This document shows positions 24,701-33,646 of a stretch of 64,000 bases of DNA, in pieces. The stretch's first letter is position 1, and each line of letters starts with the position of its first letter. A model generated the notes under the pieces. That model was not told the origin of the DNA. It worked only from the letters and a program-made list of their open reading frames with translations, and made no database searches. This DNA is from Candidatus Obscuribacterales bacterium (GTDB taxonomy: Bacteria; Cyanobacteriota; Vampirovibrionia; Obscuribacterales; Obscuribacteraceae). The position numbers and the translations under genes were made by a program. The stretch lies in NCBI GenBank assembly GCA_021732085.1, contig JAKFVQ010000020.1, forward strand, positions 124,001 through 188,000. Reading direction: 5' to 3'.

Positions 24701-26990
24701 GTAGGCGCGCTTGCAGGTTCGGTTTTACTTCCTGCTCGATTGCCTCAAATGGCACGCTACCGTAGAGTGTGCGGAAACCTTTCGCATCAATGACGAAGTT
24801 CCAAGTATGTCGGCCACCTTGAGTGGAGGCGAACGCTGATGTCTTCCTAATTAGTGCCGAATCTTGCGAAACTCTTGAATGCGTTGTCGTATTAGTGAAG
24901 GTCTTCTTCGCAAAACTGACATAATCATTCTCATTTACGTCAACCTGCTCGCCTGGCGCTAGCCCGGCTAGCTTGTAAACAACGGTAAGCTGATGACCTG
25001 TTCCCACGGGACCTTTTCCTGGATCCACGGAGGCTGAAACTAGCTCGATGTTCTTATTTGTTTCTGCCGCGGACACCAAGAAAGCAAGGCTGCCTTCAAG
25101 CTTGCCAAAAGCGCGTGCTTCTATCGAGTAGTTCCAATCATAATTCCCGAGTTTGTCTGGACTTATTTGAAATTCCTTCGTGATGACGGAATCGTCAGTA
25201 ATGTTCCTATTGCTTTGGGGCAGAGAATAACTTGTGGGACCAGTGACTGTGCTGACCTCACTAACGACTTGTGATTCTCCGGGCTTTAGCCCATTTAGTT
25301 TGTATCGAATCCGCAGTTTGAACGGTTCATTTGGGTTCCCTTCCTGTGGGTCAACTCGCTCATCGATGAGTTCGATCTTCTTCGTCAAGGATTGCTCGAC
25401 TTTATACTTGATTCCATCTTTGCGGAGGTTGCCCCAATTTCCGCCCATAATGTCGTAGGAGAATTCATATTCACCTGGCTTCTGATTTGGACCGATCACA
25501 TCGCACGTGATTGTGTCGTTGCTTGCCGTTATTTTGATCTGTCTTGAATGTAGACGCCCGTCTGGTCCTTGAACCGTGGCATTCTCGATAACATCAGCAG
25601 CGTCCTGGGGGCTGAGTCCTTTCAAGGCGTAAACCAGCCGCAAACGGAATTCTTCGCCTGGCTGCCCCGTTTGCCTTGATAGTTCTTCTTTGAGCAATTG
25701 AAGTTGCGGTTTCGCTTTTTTCGGTTTTGCAAATACGAACGCAACTTCATTGTTCACTTTGTTAATGACTGGATACTCTCGCAGCTTTTGTCCGTCAGGC
25801 GCTTGTGCTTCTACTATGATGTCGCCGACGGGGACTCTCGTGAACTCGATTGGTTGATCGTTGTACGTGTTGTTATACAACTCGTATTCCTTTTCCGAAT
25901 CTGTAGTCGGGAAAGCCTTCACCACTACTTTGATGTCTTTGAGTTCAGCTGGCTTTTCTATTTTGACTTTGAGATTTCCCCATAGCACCCATTTATCAAC
26001 TTCAGACGGCTCCGGATCACCCTCGGCATTGAGATTGTAAATGATTGGTTGTGCGCGATAAGTTGTGCTGTCACCGCGTGTTCGACTTGCCTCTTCGATA
26101 ACAGCATGAGACTTAACATAATCCGGATCTCTCTTGATAGGTAGAAAGGATTTGACTCGTTTGCCGAAGCTCTCCGGATTATTTAAGTCACTTGCAATTC
26201 CGAACGGAATAATGAACTTCGGTTTTGATATTGGATTTGCAGCAATCATTTTTTTGACTACTGGTTCGATTTCGTTCGTGAAACTATATTGTCTTACTCT
26301 TTGCTTGGGGCAGAGTTCCTTCATAAACCTGGTCAGCCTGGCATTGGTTTCCCAAATCATAGGAGTATGTTTTGCCATTGTTTCAGAAGATAAATAATCG
26401 CAATAGGGACCAAGTGGAAGTCCTTTCAATGCTGCGTTGGCGCTTCCCCAGTGTCCGCCAAAGCTGCCATAGCCAGCGTGTGATGTTTCATCCTGCAAGA
26501 AGTGGAGGAAGGCGCCAAGGTTTAGATTGTCCTTGGCTCGGGTCCACAAGACACCTTCTTGCACTTTGATTGCATCTTTCGCGCGCAGAGCCTGCGATGG
26601 ATCGCTCCAGAATTTGGGAAATCTTGTTTCGTCCAACATTGCATGAAATTTTACTCGCGGAATTTGCGCGCTGCCCTTCGCCGAGTAAGGCATGAAAACA
26701 TTTCCGTACTGTTCAGGTTCAGTTTCCGGATCGTAATCGACAGATACGGCTGCGCTTGCAATTCGATATGCTTGTTCCGGCGTGTACCCCACGCACCTTG
26801 CGATGTGATAGGTCAATCCATAGTGCGTATCATCGTAATATGCAAACACCGCACTGGCGCCAAAGGTTAGGCAGAAAAATAGACTTAGAAAAACCAAATG
26901 TTTTTTTCTAGTCAGCCGTTCCTTAAACAGCTTTTGGAAGGAATTCGTTGAATGCGGGACGGGATTGCAGTTTCTACCTTTAAGACTCAT
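21747..26990 (-). CDS. Giant secreted multidomain repeat protein with phospholipase C/P1-nuclease-like head
   Basis: 1747 residues. A membrane helix/signal (LVFLSLFFCLTFGASAVFA) follows a basic N-terminus. Residues 50-300 look like a zinc-dependent phospholipase C/P1-nuclease-like or DUF6765-type domain: YYDDTHYGLTYHIARCVGYT and GAFLHFLQDETSHAGYG supply His/Asp ligands. Next come a beta-sandwich of the Cna-B type (330-400) and three homologous modules of about 105 residues (each beginning LxxExVDPxxG-like and carrying GLxPGE, 430-745). Module B, containing GxxxDPxxM and a PVKIIVRQ end, occurs twice (about 755-890 and 1200-1330), separated by a poly-Asn linker and a beta-rich stretch. Then follow about 12 GWNVP-type repeats (1360-1540), a poly-Pro run and a Cys-containing C-terminus. 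It probably sits at the cell surface or is released. Its ATG overlaps the upstream stop (ATGA). Confidence 0.75.
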   Translation of the reverse strand: MSLKGRNCNPVPHSTNSFQKLFKERLTRKKHLVFLSLFFCLTFGASAVFAYYDDTHYGLTYHIARCVGYTPEQAYRIASAAVSVDYDPETEPEQYGNVFMPYSAKGSAQIPRVKFHAMLDETRFPKFWSDPSQALRAKDAIKVQEGVLWTRAKDNLNLGAFLHFLQDETSHAGYGSFGGHWGSANAALKGLPLGPYCDYLSSETMAKHTPMIWETNARLTRFMKELCPKQRVRQYSFTNEIEPVVKKMIAANPISKPKFIIPFGIASDLNNPESFGKRVKSFLPIKRDPDYVKSHAVIEEASRTRGDSTTYRAQPIIYNLNAEGDPEPSEVDKWVLWGNLKVKIEKPAELKDIKVVVKAFPTTDSEKEYELYNNTYNDQPIEFTRVPVGDIIVEAQAPDGQKLREYPVINKVNNEVAFVFAKPKKAKPQLQLLKEELSRQTGQPGEEFRLRLVYALKGLSPQDAADVIENATVQGPDGRLHSRQIKITASNDTITCDVIGPNQKPGEYEFSYDIMGGNWGNLRKDGIKYKVEQSLTKKIELIDERVDPQEGNPNEPFKLRIRYKLNGLKPGESQVVSEVSTVTGPTSYSLPQSNRNITDDSVITKEFQISPDKLGNYDWNYSIEARAFGKLEGSLAFLVSAAETNKNIELVSASVDPGKGPVGTGHQLTVVYKLAGLAPGEQVDVNENDYVSFAKKTFTNTTTHSRVSQDSALIRKTSAFASTQGGRHTWNFVIDAKGFRTLYGSVPFEAIEQEVKPNLQARLQYQQITIAPGDTKNCSIYISGFKGNTADRVEIVYPDISDNWGSLPGQMQVFPGNTSMDPWSMRGAGDYTKEYAAGQGYRARATAPPGVTPVKIIVRQKDVGQVTLTLFVKIVGKGESTIGTEIDNPRLPGTYIPKIRRSGTGQDIPDSGEVETEQGTVGPGGITRKPQGNSADNNNNNNNGDSGNSNNNSGENSGPNNGTKSNGVTSWTGPGVSIPTVPTSVSGPSGTKGQSNQTYVFSRAVFEKRADNGNLNLSMSKTDFTGDFSQGMITTGKEARIPISNTLKVNSNSMDPPVTETVNGDISVSFPHDFVLVANQAKISASGTVNVTIERKAEPRFNEDEPERYTRDIEIRVDDGTTIASTPYFRTGVKTLNGSWQIPMSFKGQYGDKELTATISGGGAVRIADGTHVHLKSVVYVLQGVEDKSKTGDQADDQSNNKPEEKPEDSQLTAWLENPSITLVAGRLPSISSHIMIKGWKRDVSSPIEVVFPGQTFGNKLPDNLEVIPGGGSQDPSALSSISSDDGVYRWTEGFDATSQAKPGVYQVPIIVRQAGAGQIQLVLNVKVEKNDNLRAGVINHGDTQSLLNREQPWSVPPAKKNESANTGWNVPGTKSDTKPATGWNVPPTQHTKPPAGWSVPTTHNSPPSGWNVPSAAHETKPPTGWNVPPTATEPSPGWNVPTTASKPPSAGWNVPSTTANPTTGWKVPSDTKPSTGWNVQATASSTPSSGWNVPSTNTATKPSTGWSVPNTHTATKPSSGWNAPSSTNTATTPSPGGNIPSSTPDTSRWGRLPSAPVVSSPVGPTYNHQQRPTYTQPTQTYAPPTQTYTPPPPPPPPPPPPPPRPAPVYTQPASAPPSQEGIPRFFASPFQLSLDKNTSNYAAAELEATPNPNLYSVRGVHAFSMCKGAFNVRMNVLKCNCRYPFGDHEIYPIDCYYNPQTRSMHCTGSGVNITVPAAASKAEPLSRANFNGPDFLSIPMPAVPMN
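22369..22937 (-). repeat. Imperfect tandem repeat coding for GWNVP units
   Basis: Inside the giant gene, about 12 units of 42-60 bp share GGATGGAATGTTCC-like cores and encode variants of GWNVP-x-(T/S)-linker (forms GWNVPPT, GWSVPTT, GWKVPSD, GWNVQAT, GWNAPSS). Unit length and linker sequence vary while Trp and Pro are kept. One degenerate unit (GGNIPSS) closes the array and a PWSVPP unit opens it. Confidence 0.75.
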
Positions 26991-28537
26991 GACTCGATTC
27001 CCATTATTTCCAACATCCGCTTTGAGAGCATAACGCAGTCAATGTGTCCCGGTCCTGCACCTGAATTGATGTCGGTCACGTTGATGCATTCTTTAAACGA
27101 GCTTGTTGCCCCGTCGAAATTAGACTTGCACATTTGAGACAGTCCATTGAAGAATGCTGCCTCTCTTTTTCCTTGAGCATCGTATGGAGCAACACTCATC
27201 CATAGGCGTTTGCCGGCGTAGAACTCGATCATCGGGTATGGCCACACTTCATGATTACAGCGACTTTCTGCCTGCTTCAATAATTCTGTTTGTGCCGCGG
27301 AGTCATTCGATTTTTGATAGGCAAGCCAAAGTGCAATGACTGCTAGCTGCTGTATGTATTCATCATCTCTAGTGCTTGCATTTGGAAGTGATTGAAGGAC
27401 TTGTCCGGCATCCTTTACAGCTGAGCCGCTGTCTCCAAGTGCAAGGTAGCAGAATGCCCGGGGCAACAATGCATTTTTGTCGTTTGGATTGCTTCTTAAA
27501 GTGGCGGTGTAGCCTGCGACTTGATCTTGCAGAAAGACTTTGCTGGCATGCGCAAGTGCTGCTTTTCCATCAGCAGATGGCGCATTGCTATTGGAGGAAT
27601 TCTCGAAGCTATTGGTACTGGAACTGGCCGCTGCCCCCAAGGCGTCCACCGCACAATAAAGGGCGTCTGGCTTCGCCTCTGTGATAGATAGTGCCACTGG
27701 CTGACTGGGCGGTGCCACTGCCAATATGTCGTTCGTCATGTTAGTGCCAGCGAAGTTTTGTATTCCAAACAAAATCGCCCGTGTGTCGACAAGTAGATTT
27801 ATGCCTTTCTTTAGGGCCATCGGCACAATTACTGGACGAAGCTTTTGTTCATCGGTCTCAACTTTATACGCGTCGAAATAGCCCAACTTGAGCGATTGGC
27901 TGCTGGGGTTCGCGGACGCTTCACGAATAAACTTGGTCGAATCCACGCCTAATTCTTGGCACATGTCAAAGTTTAACTCGCCTGCGAAGTCCATCTTTCC
28001 TCGGGGAGTAACGAATATTCCTCTGCGATCCAGTACAACGTCCACGTTGTTTTTACTGGCTACACTTGCTATTGCAGCTGCAAGTTTGCCCGAGCCGAAA
28101 ATCTCCTTAACGAACCTACTTAATAGTGCTTGTTCCGCGCTAATTACTGCCTTTAGATTGTTAGCAGTTTGCTGGATTTCAGCATCCGATTTACCCTGAT
28201 TTTTTTCTTGCTGAAGTTTTTGATTGCCTAACTCGATTTGACTTTTGAGTACGAGCTCAGCTAAATACTTTGCATTGTCCGGATTATGAGTGCGATTGCG
28301 ATCCAAGCTGCGTAACCATTGGAGCATCGCCTCCTGTTCGGCCAACTGGGTGACATGTGGCGCATGCGTCTTGCTGATTTCATCAAGCAGTATCTCGTTT
28401 GCAAGAAGGCTTTCGAATTTGGCAAGAAAGATAATGCCATAGCGCATGGATTTTGCAGAGGCAGCGCAATTAAAAGGCAGCTGCAAAAAGATTGCAAATA
28501 GTACAGCAATACAAAGAAACGTCTGCGCTTTGCGCAT
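26987..28537 (-). CDS. Secreted OmpH/Skp-like protein with helical-repeat C-terminus
   Basis: A 516-residue product from ATG 28537 (GGAG 9 bases upstream). Signal peptide: MRKAQTFLCIAVLFAIFLQLPFNCAASA. Residues 30-180 look like an OmpH/Skp-type coiled coil (EISKTHAPHVTQLAEQEAMLQ, QELAANNLKAVISAEQALLS-like helices), ending in VASKNNVDVVLDRRGIFVTP, the usual 'DxVLDxxxxxF' end of that family. A middle region without assignment is followed by the helical-repeat module (about 345-516: LPRAFCYLALGDSGSAVKDAGQVLQ, CNHEVWPYPMIEFYAGKR), a close relative of the one in 20580-21686. Its stop overlaps the giant gene's start by 4 bp, so the two are translationally coupled. It may act as chaperone or scaffold for the giant protein; that is inference. 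Confidence 0.7.
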   Translation of the reverse strand: MRKAQTFLCIAVLFAIFLQLPFNCAASAKSMRYGIIFLAKFESLLANEILLDEISKTHAPHVTQLAEQEAMLQWLRSLDRNRTHNPDNAKYLAELVLKSQIELGNQKLQQEKNQGKSDAEIQQTANNLKAVISAEQALLSRFVKEIFGSGKLAAAIASVASKNNVDVVLDRRGIFVTPRGKMDFAGELNFDMCQELGVDSTKFIREASANPSSQSLKLGYFDAYKVETDEQKLRPVIVPMALKKGINLLVDTRAILFGIQNFAGTNMTNDILAVAPPSQPVALSITEAKPDALYCAVDALGAAASSSTNSFENSSNSNAPSADGKAALAHASKVFLQDQVAGYTATLRSNPNDKNALLPRAFCYLALGDSGSAVKDAGQVLQSLPNASTRDDEYIQQLAVIALWLAYQKSNDSAAQTELLKQAESRCNHEVWPYPMIEFYAGKRLWMSVAPYDAQGKREAAFFNGLSQMCKSNFDGATSSFKECINVTDINSGAGPGHIDCVMLSKRMLEIMGIES

Positions 28538-28689
28538 TGATAGATCTCCGGAAGCCTTAGAAGTTATGAGATTATACAGTTTCAGCTGTGACATCGCTGG
28601 GACATTTCTAAGGATGTAATTTGAGCACGCTCTAATATATAGTTGGGAAGAGTTTGCTTAGGCAGGGAGTTGCGCGACGCGATTGGGCT

Positions 28690-30627
28690 CTACTGCTTTT
28701 GTGTTTCATTCTGCGACGATTGCTTTAATCGCTTATAGGTCTCGAGCAGTCCGGTGTAATGCGAATTTTGTTCGCGACGGGTTTTCTTTGCAAGGTCAAT
28801 TCCGAACTCAGCAATTTCTATAGCTTTTTTCTTAATGCCTGCTCTTTCATAAAATGATGCCAGCAACTGTGCTGCGCTAATTCGATCTATTTGATCCTGG
28901 CAGTCTTCTGTTTTGACCGCCGTTTCCAATTTATTCAACAGTGCCGTGCCTTCTTTCTGATGTCCTCGAGCAATGTGTAGCTCGGCAAGTGCCATCACGG
29001 GAACGTTTGCATGTGCCAATCCATCATCGCTCATACTGGCAGCGATGGCCCGTTCGCCTAGGCTCTTGTATTTTTTGAAGTCATCGGTCAGGTACATGAG
29101 ACGACAAAGCGCTATGCTCTCGACTAATTCACCGTTCATTATTTCCAGATCATCATCAAGCTCCAGCCGTCCCACGTTTTCATTTCGTCGACCCTCTTCA
29201 ACTGAAGAAATTATGTGCACATAGCGCTTCTCCAAATCGCCTTTGTTTTTGGATTTATCGTAGATATCGGACAACAATGCCAGCTCTAAAAGGGGATATG
29301 AGGAATGCCATGTTTCTTTTCCATTAATTAGGCTGTAATCGTATGCTCGTTTGTATGAGTTCTTAGCTTCTTTGTAGAGTTGGAGCCGCTCTTCTGCCCG
29401 ACCCCTCGTCGAGTAAGCCACATACAGCAAGTTCTTGTCCTTTATCTTGGGGAGCTCTTGATCCAATAACGTCAATAGGTTTCTGCTTTCATCTGGTTCA
29501 ATGTAATCATCATGCAGGAAGTCTACAATTGCTCGTTTAATACGAAGACCAGTCGAGATGTTTTTGTCTTTCTGTTTAACTTCGCTGTGGCTGCTCATGC
29601 TGACTTGGGAGGGCTCTTTCTCTGCAGATTGATTTTTGAACCACATCATGCACATAGTGACTAATGAACAAGCCGCAATTAGCGCAAGTACTAATTGCTT
29701 GTTATTTCGCCAACTGTCTGGTTCGCGCTTTTTCAAGTCTGCGATTGCGCGCTCTAAGTGTGAGCGAAATTGCGCGGTGTTGTCGAAGCGCTGATTCTTG
29801 TCCTTTGCCAGACTTTGTAGCAATAGTTCCTTCAAGGACTTCGGCAGATCGCTGGCAAGCTGTGGCTGTTCATTCAAGTGCTTGTACAAAATATGCAGAG
29901 GCGTATCGCCTGCAAAGGGAGGTCTGCCGGTGAGGCATTCATAAAACACGCAGGCCATCGAATAATAATCCGACCTCTTATCGGCTGCTTCACCTCGGCA
30001 CTGTTCAGGACTCATGTAGAATGGATTGCCGCGCAGAGTTTGCGTGGTGTTAATAGCGGTGCTCATCGCATTTTGATGATGTTCACCTTCGACTATTCGA
30101 GCTAAGCCAAAATCTACTATCTTCACTTTGACCCGCGCTGCACCGCTAGTAGAGCCTTGCGTCTGGTTCAGCAAAATAATGTTGGACGGCGAAATATCGC
30201 CATGGATTACTCCCATGCTGTGGGCGTGCGACAGTCCTGCCAGAACTTGTTCGAATATAGAAGATAGAAGTCGAGGCGAGAGAACCTTCTCTTCCTCAAG
30301 AAGTTTTTTGAGCGTCCGTCCTTCGAGATACTCGTACACAATGAACGGACGATCGTCTTTTCCGATTCCCATTTGCAGTACTGAAACAATGTTTTCGTGC
30401 TTCAGGCGCGCAAGTGCCATCCCTTCTTGCTTGAACTTCTTGAGTTGGGACTCTTTATCCTCATCGGCTCCATTTATGAATTTGATGGCGACGATGCGCC
30501 CCATCAACTTATCTTTTGCTTTTACAACAATGCCGTAGCCGCCGGATCCAAGTAGATCCGCCAGCTCAAATTCAACAGGACATATTTTTTTGAGCGCAGT
30601 AAGTTGTGACTCAGCGTTTGCTTCCAA
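28690..30627 (-). CDS. Membrane Ser/Thr protein kinase with TPRs and altered catalytic loop
   Basis: The kinase domain covers residues 18-290: Gly-rich loop GSGGYGIVV, VAIK Lys49, catalytic loop IHGDISPSN (142-149) and DFG 172-174. The APE region reads GNPFYMSPEQ, then DYYSMACVFYECLTG. Compared with HRDxKPxN, Arg is Gly and the conserved Lys two residues after Asp is Ser, so it is a non-RD kinase lacking the ATP-gamma-phosphate lysine; activity may be low. A membrane helix (QLVLALIAACSLVTMCMMWF) and about 300 residues of TPR-like helices (LYVAYSTRGRAEERLQLYKEAKN) follow. The only start is TTG 30627; GAGGGAG lies further upstream than usual. It is the next gene upstream of the OmpH-like gene, 152 bp away. 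Confidence 0.8.
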   Translation of the reverse strand: MEANAESQLTALKKICPVEFELADLLGSGGYGIVVKAKDKLMGRIVAIKFINGADEDKESQLKKFKQEGMALARLKHENIVSVLQMGIGKDDRPFIVYEYLEGRTLKKLLEEEKVLSPRLLSSIFEQVLAGLSHAHSMGVIHGDISPSNIILLNQTQGSTSGAARVKVKIVDFGLARIVEGEHHQNAMSTAINTTQTLRGNPFYMSPEQCRGEAADKRSDYYSMACVFYECLTGRPPFAGDTPLHILYKHLNEQPQLASDLPKSLKELLLQSLAKDKNQRFDNTAQFRSHLERAIADLKKREPDSWRNNKQLVLALIAACSLVTMCMMWFKNQSAEKEPSQVSMSSHSEVKQKDKNISTGLRIKRAIVDFLHDDYIEPDESRNLLTLLDQELPKIKDKNLLYVAYSTRGRAEERLQLYKEAKNSYKRAYDYSLINGKETWHSSYPLLELALLSDIYDKSKNKGDLEKRYVHIISSVEEGRRNENVGRLELDDDLEIMNGELVESIALCRLMYLTDDFKKYKSLGERAIAASMSDDGLAHANVPVMALAELHIARGHQKEGTALLNKLETAVKTEDCQDQIDRISAAQLLASFYERAGIKKKAIEIAEFGIDLAKKTRREQNSHYTGLLETYKRLKQSSQNETQKQ

Positions 30628-30725
30628 CTGATGAAATTAGCTCCCTCTCCCAATCGCTATTGTGAGCCAATCTCGAAGGGATTTCAAGGGCGTGTCGGGA
30701 GCGCTTCTTATGAGGAGGTCAAAAG

Positions 30726-31517
30726 CTACTGAGCAGATTCAAATAGAATGACTGGTGTGTTGACTCCAGCATCAAGTTTTTCATCGGCCCGTCCTTGACT
30801 GACGGCAATTTCGAGATAGCCATGGCTGCCGATGAAGGCAATGGGTGCACCTTGATCGGCTCCCGAATATGATTGCCCAATCCGCCCGATCGATCTCTTT
30901 CCGACCTGGCAAAGTGCGGCATTTCTGACGTTGTCTTTTTTGATGTTTGTGATCAAATTGCCGAAACGATCAACGTAAGAAACTGAGCCTTCAACTCGTT
31001 TAGGATTTATTTTTAGCTCTCGCGATGGCAATTTAACGATGCTATCGAGCTCGACCGCTTGCCCCAATTTGTCCGATGTGATACCGGATGCAAAATGCGC
31101 GGCGACGGGCGCGAAAAGATCCCTTGCGTGGAAAGAATGCGAGACTTCCGGCATCCAGTATTTTGATTCTGTAAGTTCGAATACCTTTGCGTCTGACTGA
31201 TCTTGCAAAATGGCAGAAAAAATTCCATTGTCCGGCCCTATGAATACTTGATCTTTGGCTTCAACAAGTATCGGTCGGCGTTTTGATCCGACGCCGGGAT
31301 CCACCACTGCAACATGCACGCTACGTTTTGGGAAATAACTGTGGCTGTTTGCCAGAACCCATGCTGCCGCCGATATGTTCCATGGTGGAATGTCATGGCT
31401 GACATCTATGATGGTGGCATTCTCGCAAATTCCCAGAATCACGCCTTTGACTATGCCGACATAGCCGTCCGCAGTTCCGAAGTCGGTGGTCAATGTAATG
31501 ATTGGCGGTTTTTCCAC
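30726..31517 (-). CDS. SAM hydrolase (SAM hydroxide adenosyltransferase), DUF62 family
   Basis: A 263-residue member of the SAM hydrolase/fluorinase family: ITLTTDFGTADGYVGIVKG at the start (Asp for the substrate ribose), VDPGVGSKRRPI, FIGPDNGIFS, and the HARDLFAPVAAHFASG motif. The Asp-Arg-His set expected for SAM-splitting to adenosine and methionine appears complete, and there is no insertion of the halogenase type. The family keeps SAM low or resets it. GTG at 31517 has GGAG upstream (TAGGAGCCAAAC). It is separated from FolK by 9 bp on the same strand, so they share a transcript. Confidence 0.85.
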   Translation of the reverse strand: MEKPPIITLTTDFGTADGYVGIVKGVILGICENATIIDVSHDIPPWNISAAAWVLANSHSYFPKRSVHVAVVDPGVGSKRRPILVEAKDQVFIGPDNGIFSAILQDQSDAKVFELTESKYWMPEVSHSFHARDLFAPVAAHFASGITSDKLGQAVELDSIVKLPSRELKINPKRVEGSVSYVDRFGNLITNIKKDNVRNAALCQVGKRSIGRIGQSYSGADQGAPIAFIGSHGYLEIAVSQGRADEKLDAGVNTPVILFESAQ

Positions 31518-31526
31518 GTTTGGCTC

Positions 31527-32117
31527 CTAGGGCTCGAAATCCGGAACATTATTGCGCGTGCCATACAAGAAAACTTGTTCGGGCGCGTCTAAATTTTCAT
31601 GTATCTCAGAAACGGTTTTGTTCAAAACAGGGTGCTTGTGTTCCGGCGCGATTTCCAACAGAGGTACAAGTGCGTAAGCACGCTTTGTCAATTGGGGATG
31701 TGGAACGATCAACTCAGGCAATTTGACTCTCTTGTCCCCATAAAACAAGATATCGAGATCGATTATTCTGAACGTGACGGCTCCGGTGAGCGTTTCCTTC
31801 ATTATTGTGGGACCTTCAGCGCCAGCCAATGCCGACAAGCGCTTTTCGATTTCCTTGCAAACCTTCATCAATTCACGCGGAGCTAGATTAGTCTCAATGG
31901 CCGCAACGGCATTGACGAACCATTCCATATATTCATTGCCGACCGGCTCTGTTTCGTAAAGGCTGGAGCACTCCACAACTTCGATGTTGGGATGATCCTT
32001 CAATAACTGCATTGCCTGCTGTACGTAGCCAAGACGATCGCCCTCATTCGAGCCAAGACCAATGTAAGCTCTGGTCCAAGCCTCGCCTTTGCTGCTGTTT
32101 TCGTAGTCCTCAGACAC
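31527..32117 (-). CDS. folK: 2-Amino-4-hydroxy-6-hydroxymethyldihydropteridine diphosphokinase
   Basis: HPPK of folate synthesis: it transfers pyrophosphate from ATP to 6-hydroxymethyl-dihydropterin. Seen: AYIGLGSNEGDRLGYVQQA, SSLYETEPVGN, FVNAVAAIET, and RIIDLDILFYGDKRVKLPELIVPHPQL with the two Mg-binding Asp of DLD. The usual RWGPRTIDLD loop is replaced by a longer stretch (GAEGPTIMKETLTGAVTFR) before IIDLD: the Arg three residues before the first Asp is kept, the Trp is not. The GTG start at 32117 gives 196 residues. It is followed by SAM hydrolase 9 bp downstream. Other folate genes are not in the window. Confidence 0.88.
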   Translation of the reverse strand: MSEDYENSSKGEAWTRAYIGLGSNEGDRLGYVQQAMQLLKDHPNIEVVECSSLYETEPVGNEYMEWFVNAVAAIETNLAPRELMKVCKEIEKRLSALAGAEGPTIMKETLTGAVTFRIIDLDILFYGDKRVKLPELIVPHPQLTKRAYALVPLLEIAPEHKHPVLNKTVSEIHENLDAPEQVFLYGTRNNVPDFEP

Positions 32118-32178
32118 TGTGGAATCTCGTCACAATATTGACTAACGGTCGTTGGAAAATGCTCCAATAAATAGCAGA

Positions 32179-32973
<795 letters not shown>

Positions 32974-33139
32974 CGAGTTTTGCCAACGTACTTATACAGC
33001 GATCCTCACGGCAAGATGATCTTACCTTACTTTTAATTCGATCCCCTAAAGACGATTGCAATGAATGTCTCAACCATTGGAACGAATTCGTTTGCTTGCC
33101 CGTCTGCAGCAACTTACATTCCGTGCCAAGGAGATCTTC

Positions 33140-33646
33140 ATGACTGCGAATTTGTCAAAAGAGCTAACAAAAATTTGGGACATCGCAAAATCAATCGATA
33201 TTTGCATGATGAATTCTCGCGATGAAGTTGGCTCAATCAGAAGTCGTCCAATGTCCGTGCAAAAGAAATTCGATGGTAGTTTTCTCTTCCTGACGGAACT
33301 TAAGTCAGGCAAAGTCTCCGACCTTCTGCATGATCATAAAGTCGGGCTTAGCTTTGCTGAACCAAAAACGCAGACATATCTGTCTGTAAGTGGAAGAGCC
33401 GAAGTGCTGCGTGATGAAGCTCTGGTGAAAGAACTGTGGAATCCTTTGTATGCGGCCTGGTTTCCGAACGGTCCTGAAGATCCTAACATTGCAGTTTTGA
33501 AGGTTGTGCCGGACAAGGCTGAGTATTGGGATGCTCCGGCAAACCCAGTAATCATGCTCTTGGGATTAGCCAAAGCTGCCGTGTCTGGACGACCTTACGC
33601 AGATGAAGGCGCTGAACACGAGAAAGTAAATTTGCAAAATAGTTAA
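33140..33646 (+). CDS. Pyridoxamine 5'-phosphate oxidase-like, general-stress-protein-26 type
   Basis: A 168-residue split-barrel flavoprotein like general stress protein 26: KSIDICMMNSRDEVGSIRSRPMS (start of the barrel), SFLFLTELKSGKVSDL, VGLSFAEPKTQTYLSVSGRAEVL and AAWFPNGPEDPNIAVLKVVPDKAEYWD. The last two are the family's FMN-binding strands and acidic loop. Start ATG 33140 has AAGGAG 6 bases upstream; an upstream ATG at 33065 is unlikely. It probably binds FMN/FAD; role unknown. Transcribed away from the HAD hydrolase, it overlaps the diguanylate cyclase gene end by 4 bp (convergent). Confidence 0.82.
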   Translation: MTANLSKELTKIWDIAKSIDICMMNSRDEVGSIRSRPMSVQKKFDGSFLFLTELKSGKVSDLLHDHKVGLSFAEPKTQTYLSVSGRAEVLRDEALVKELWNPLYAAWFPNGPEDPNIAVLKVVPDKAEYWDAPANPVIMLLGLAKAAVSGRPYADEGAEHEKVNLQNS

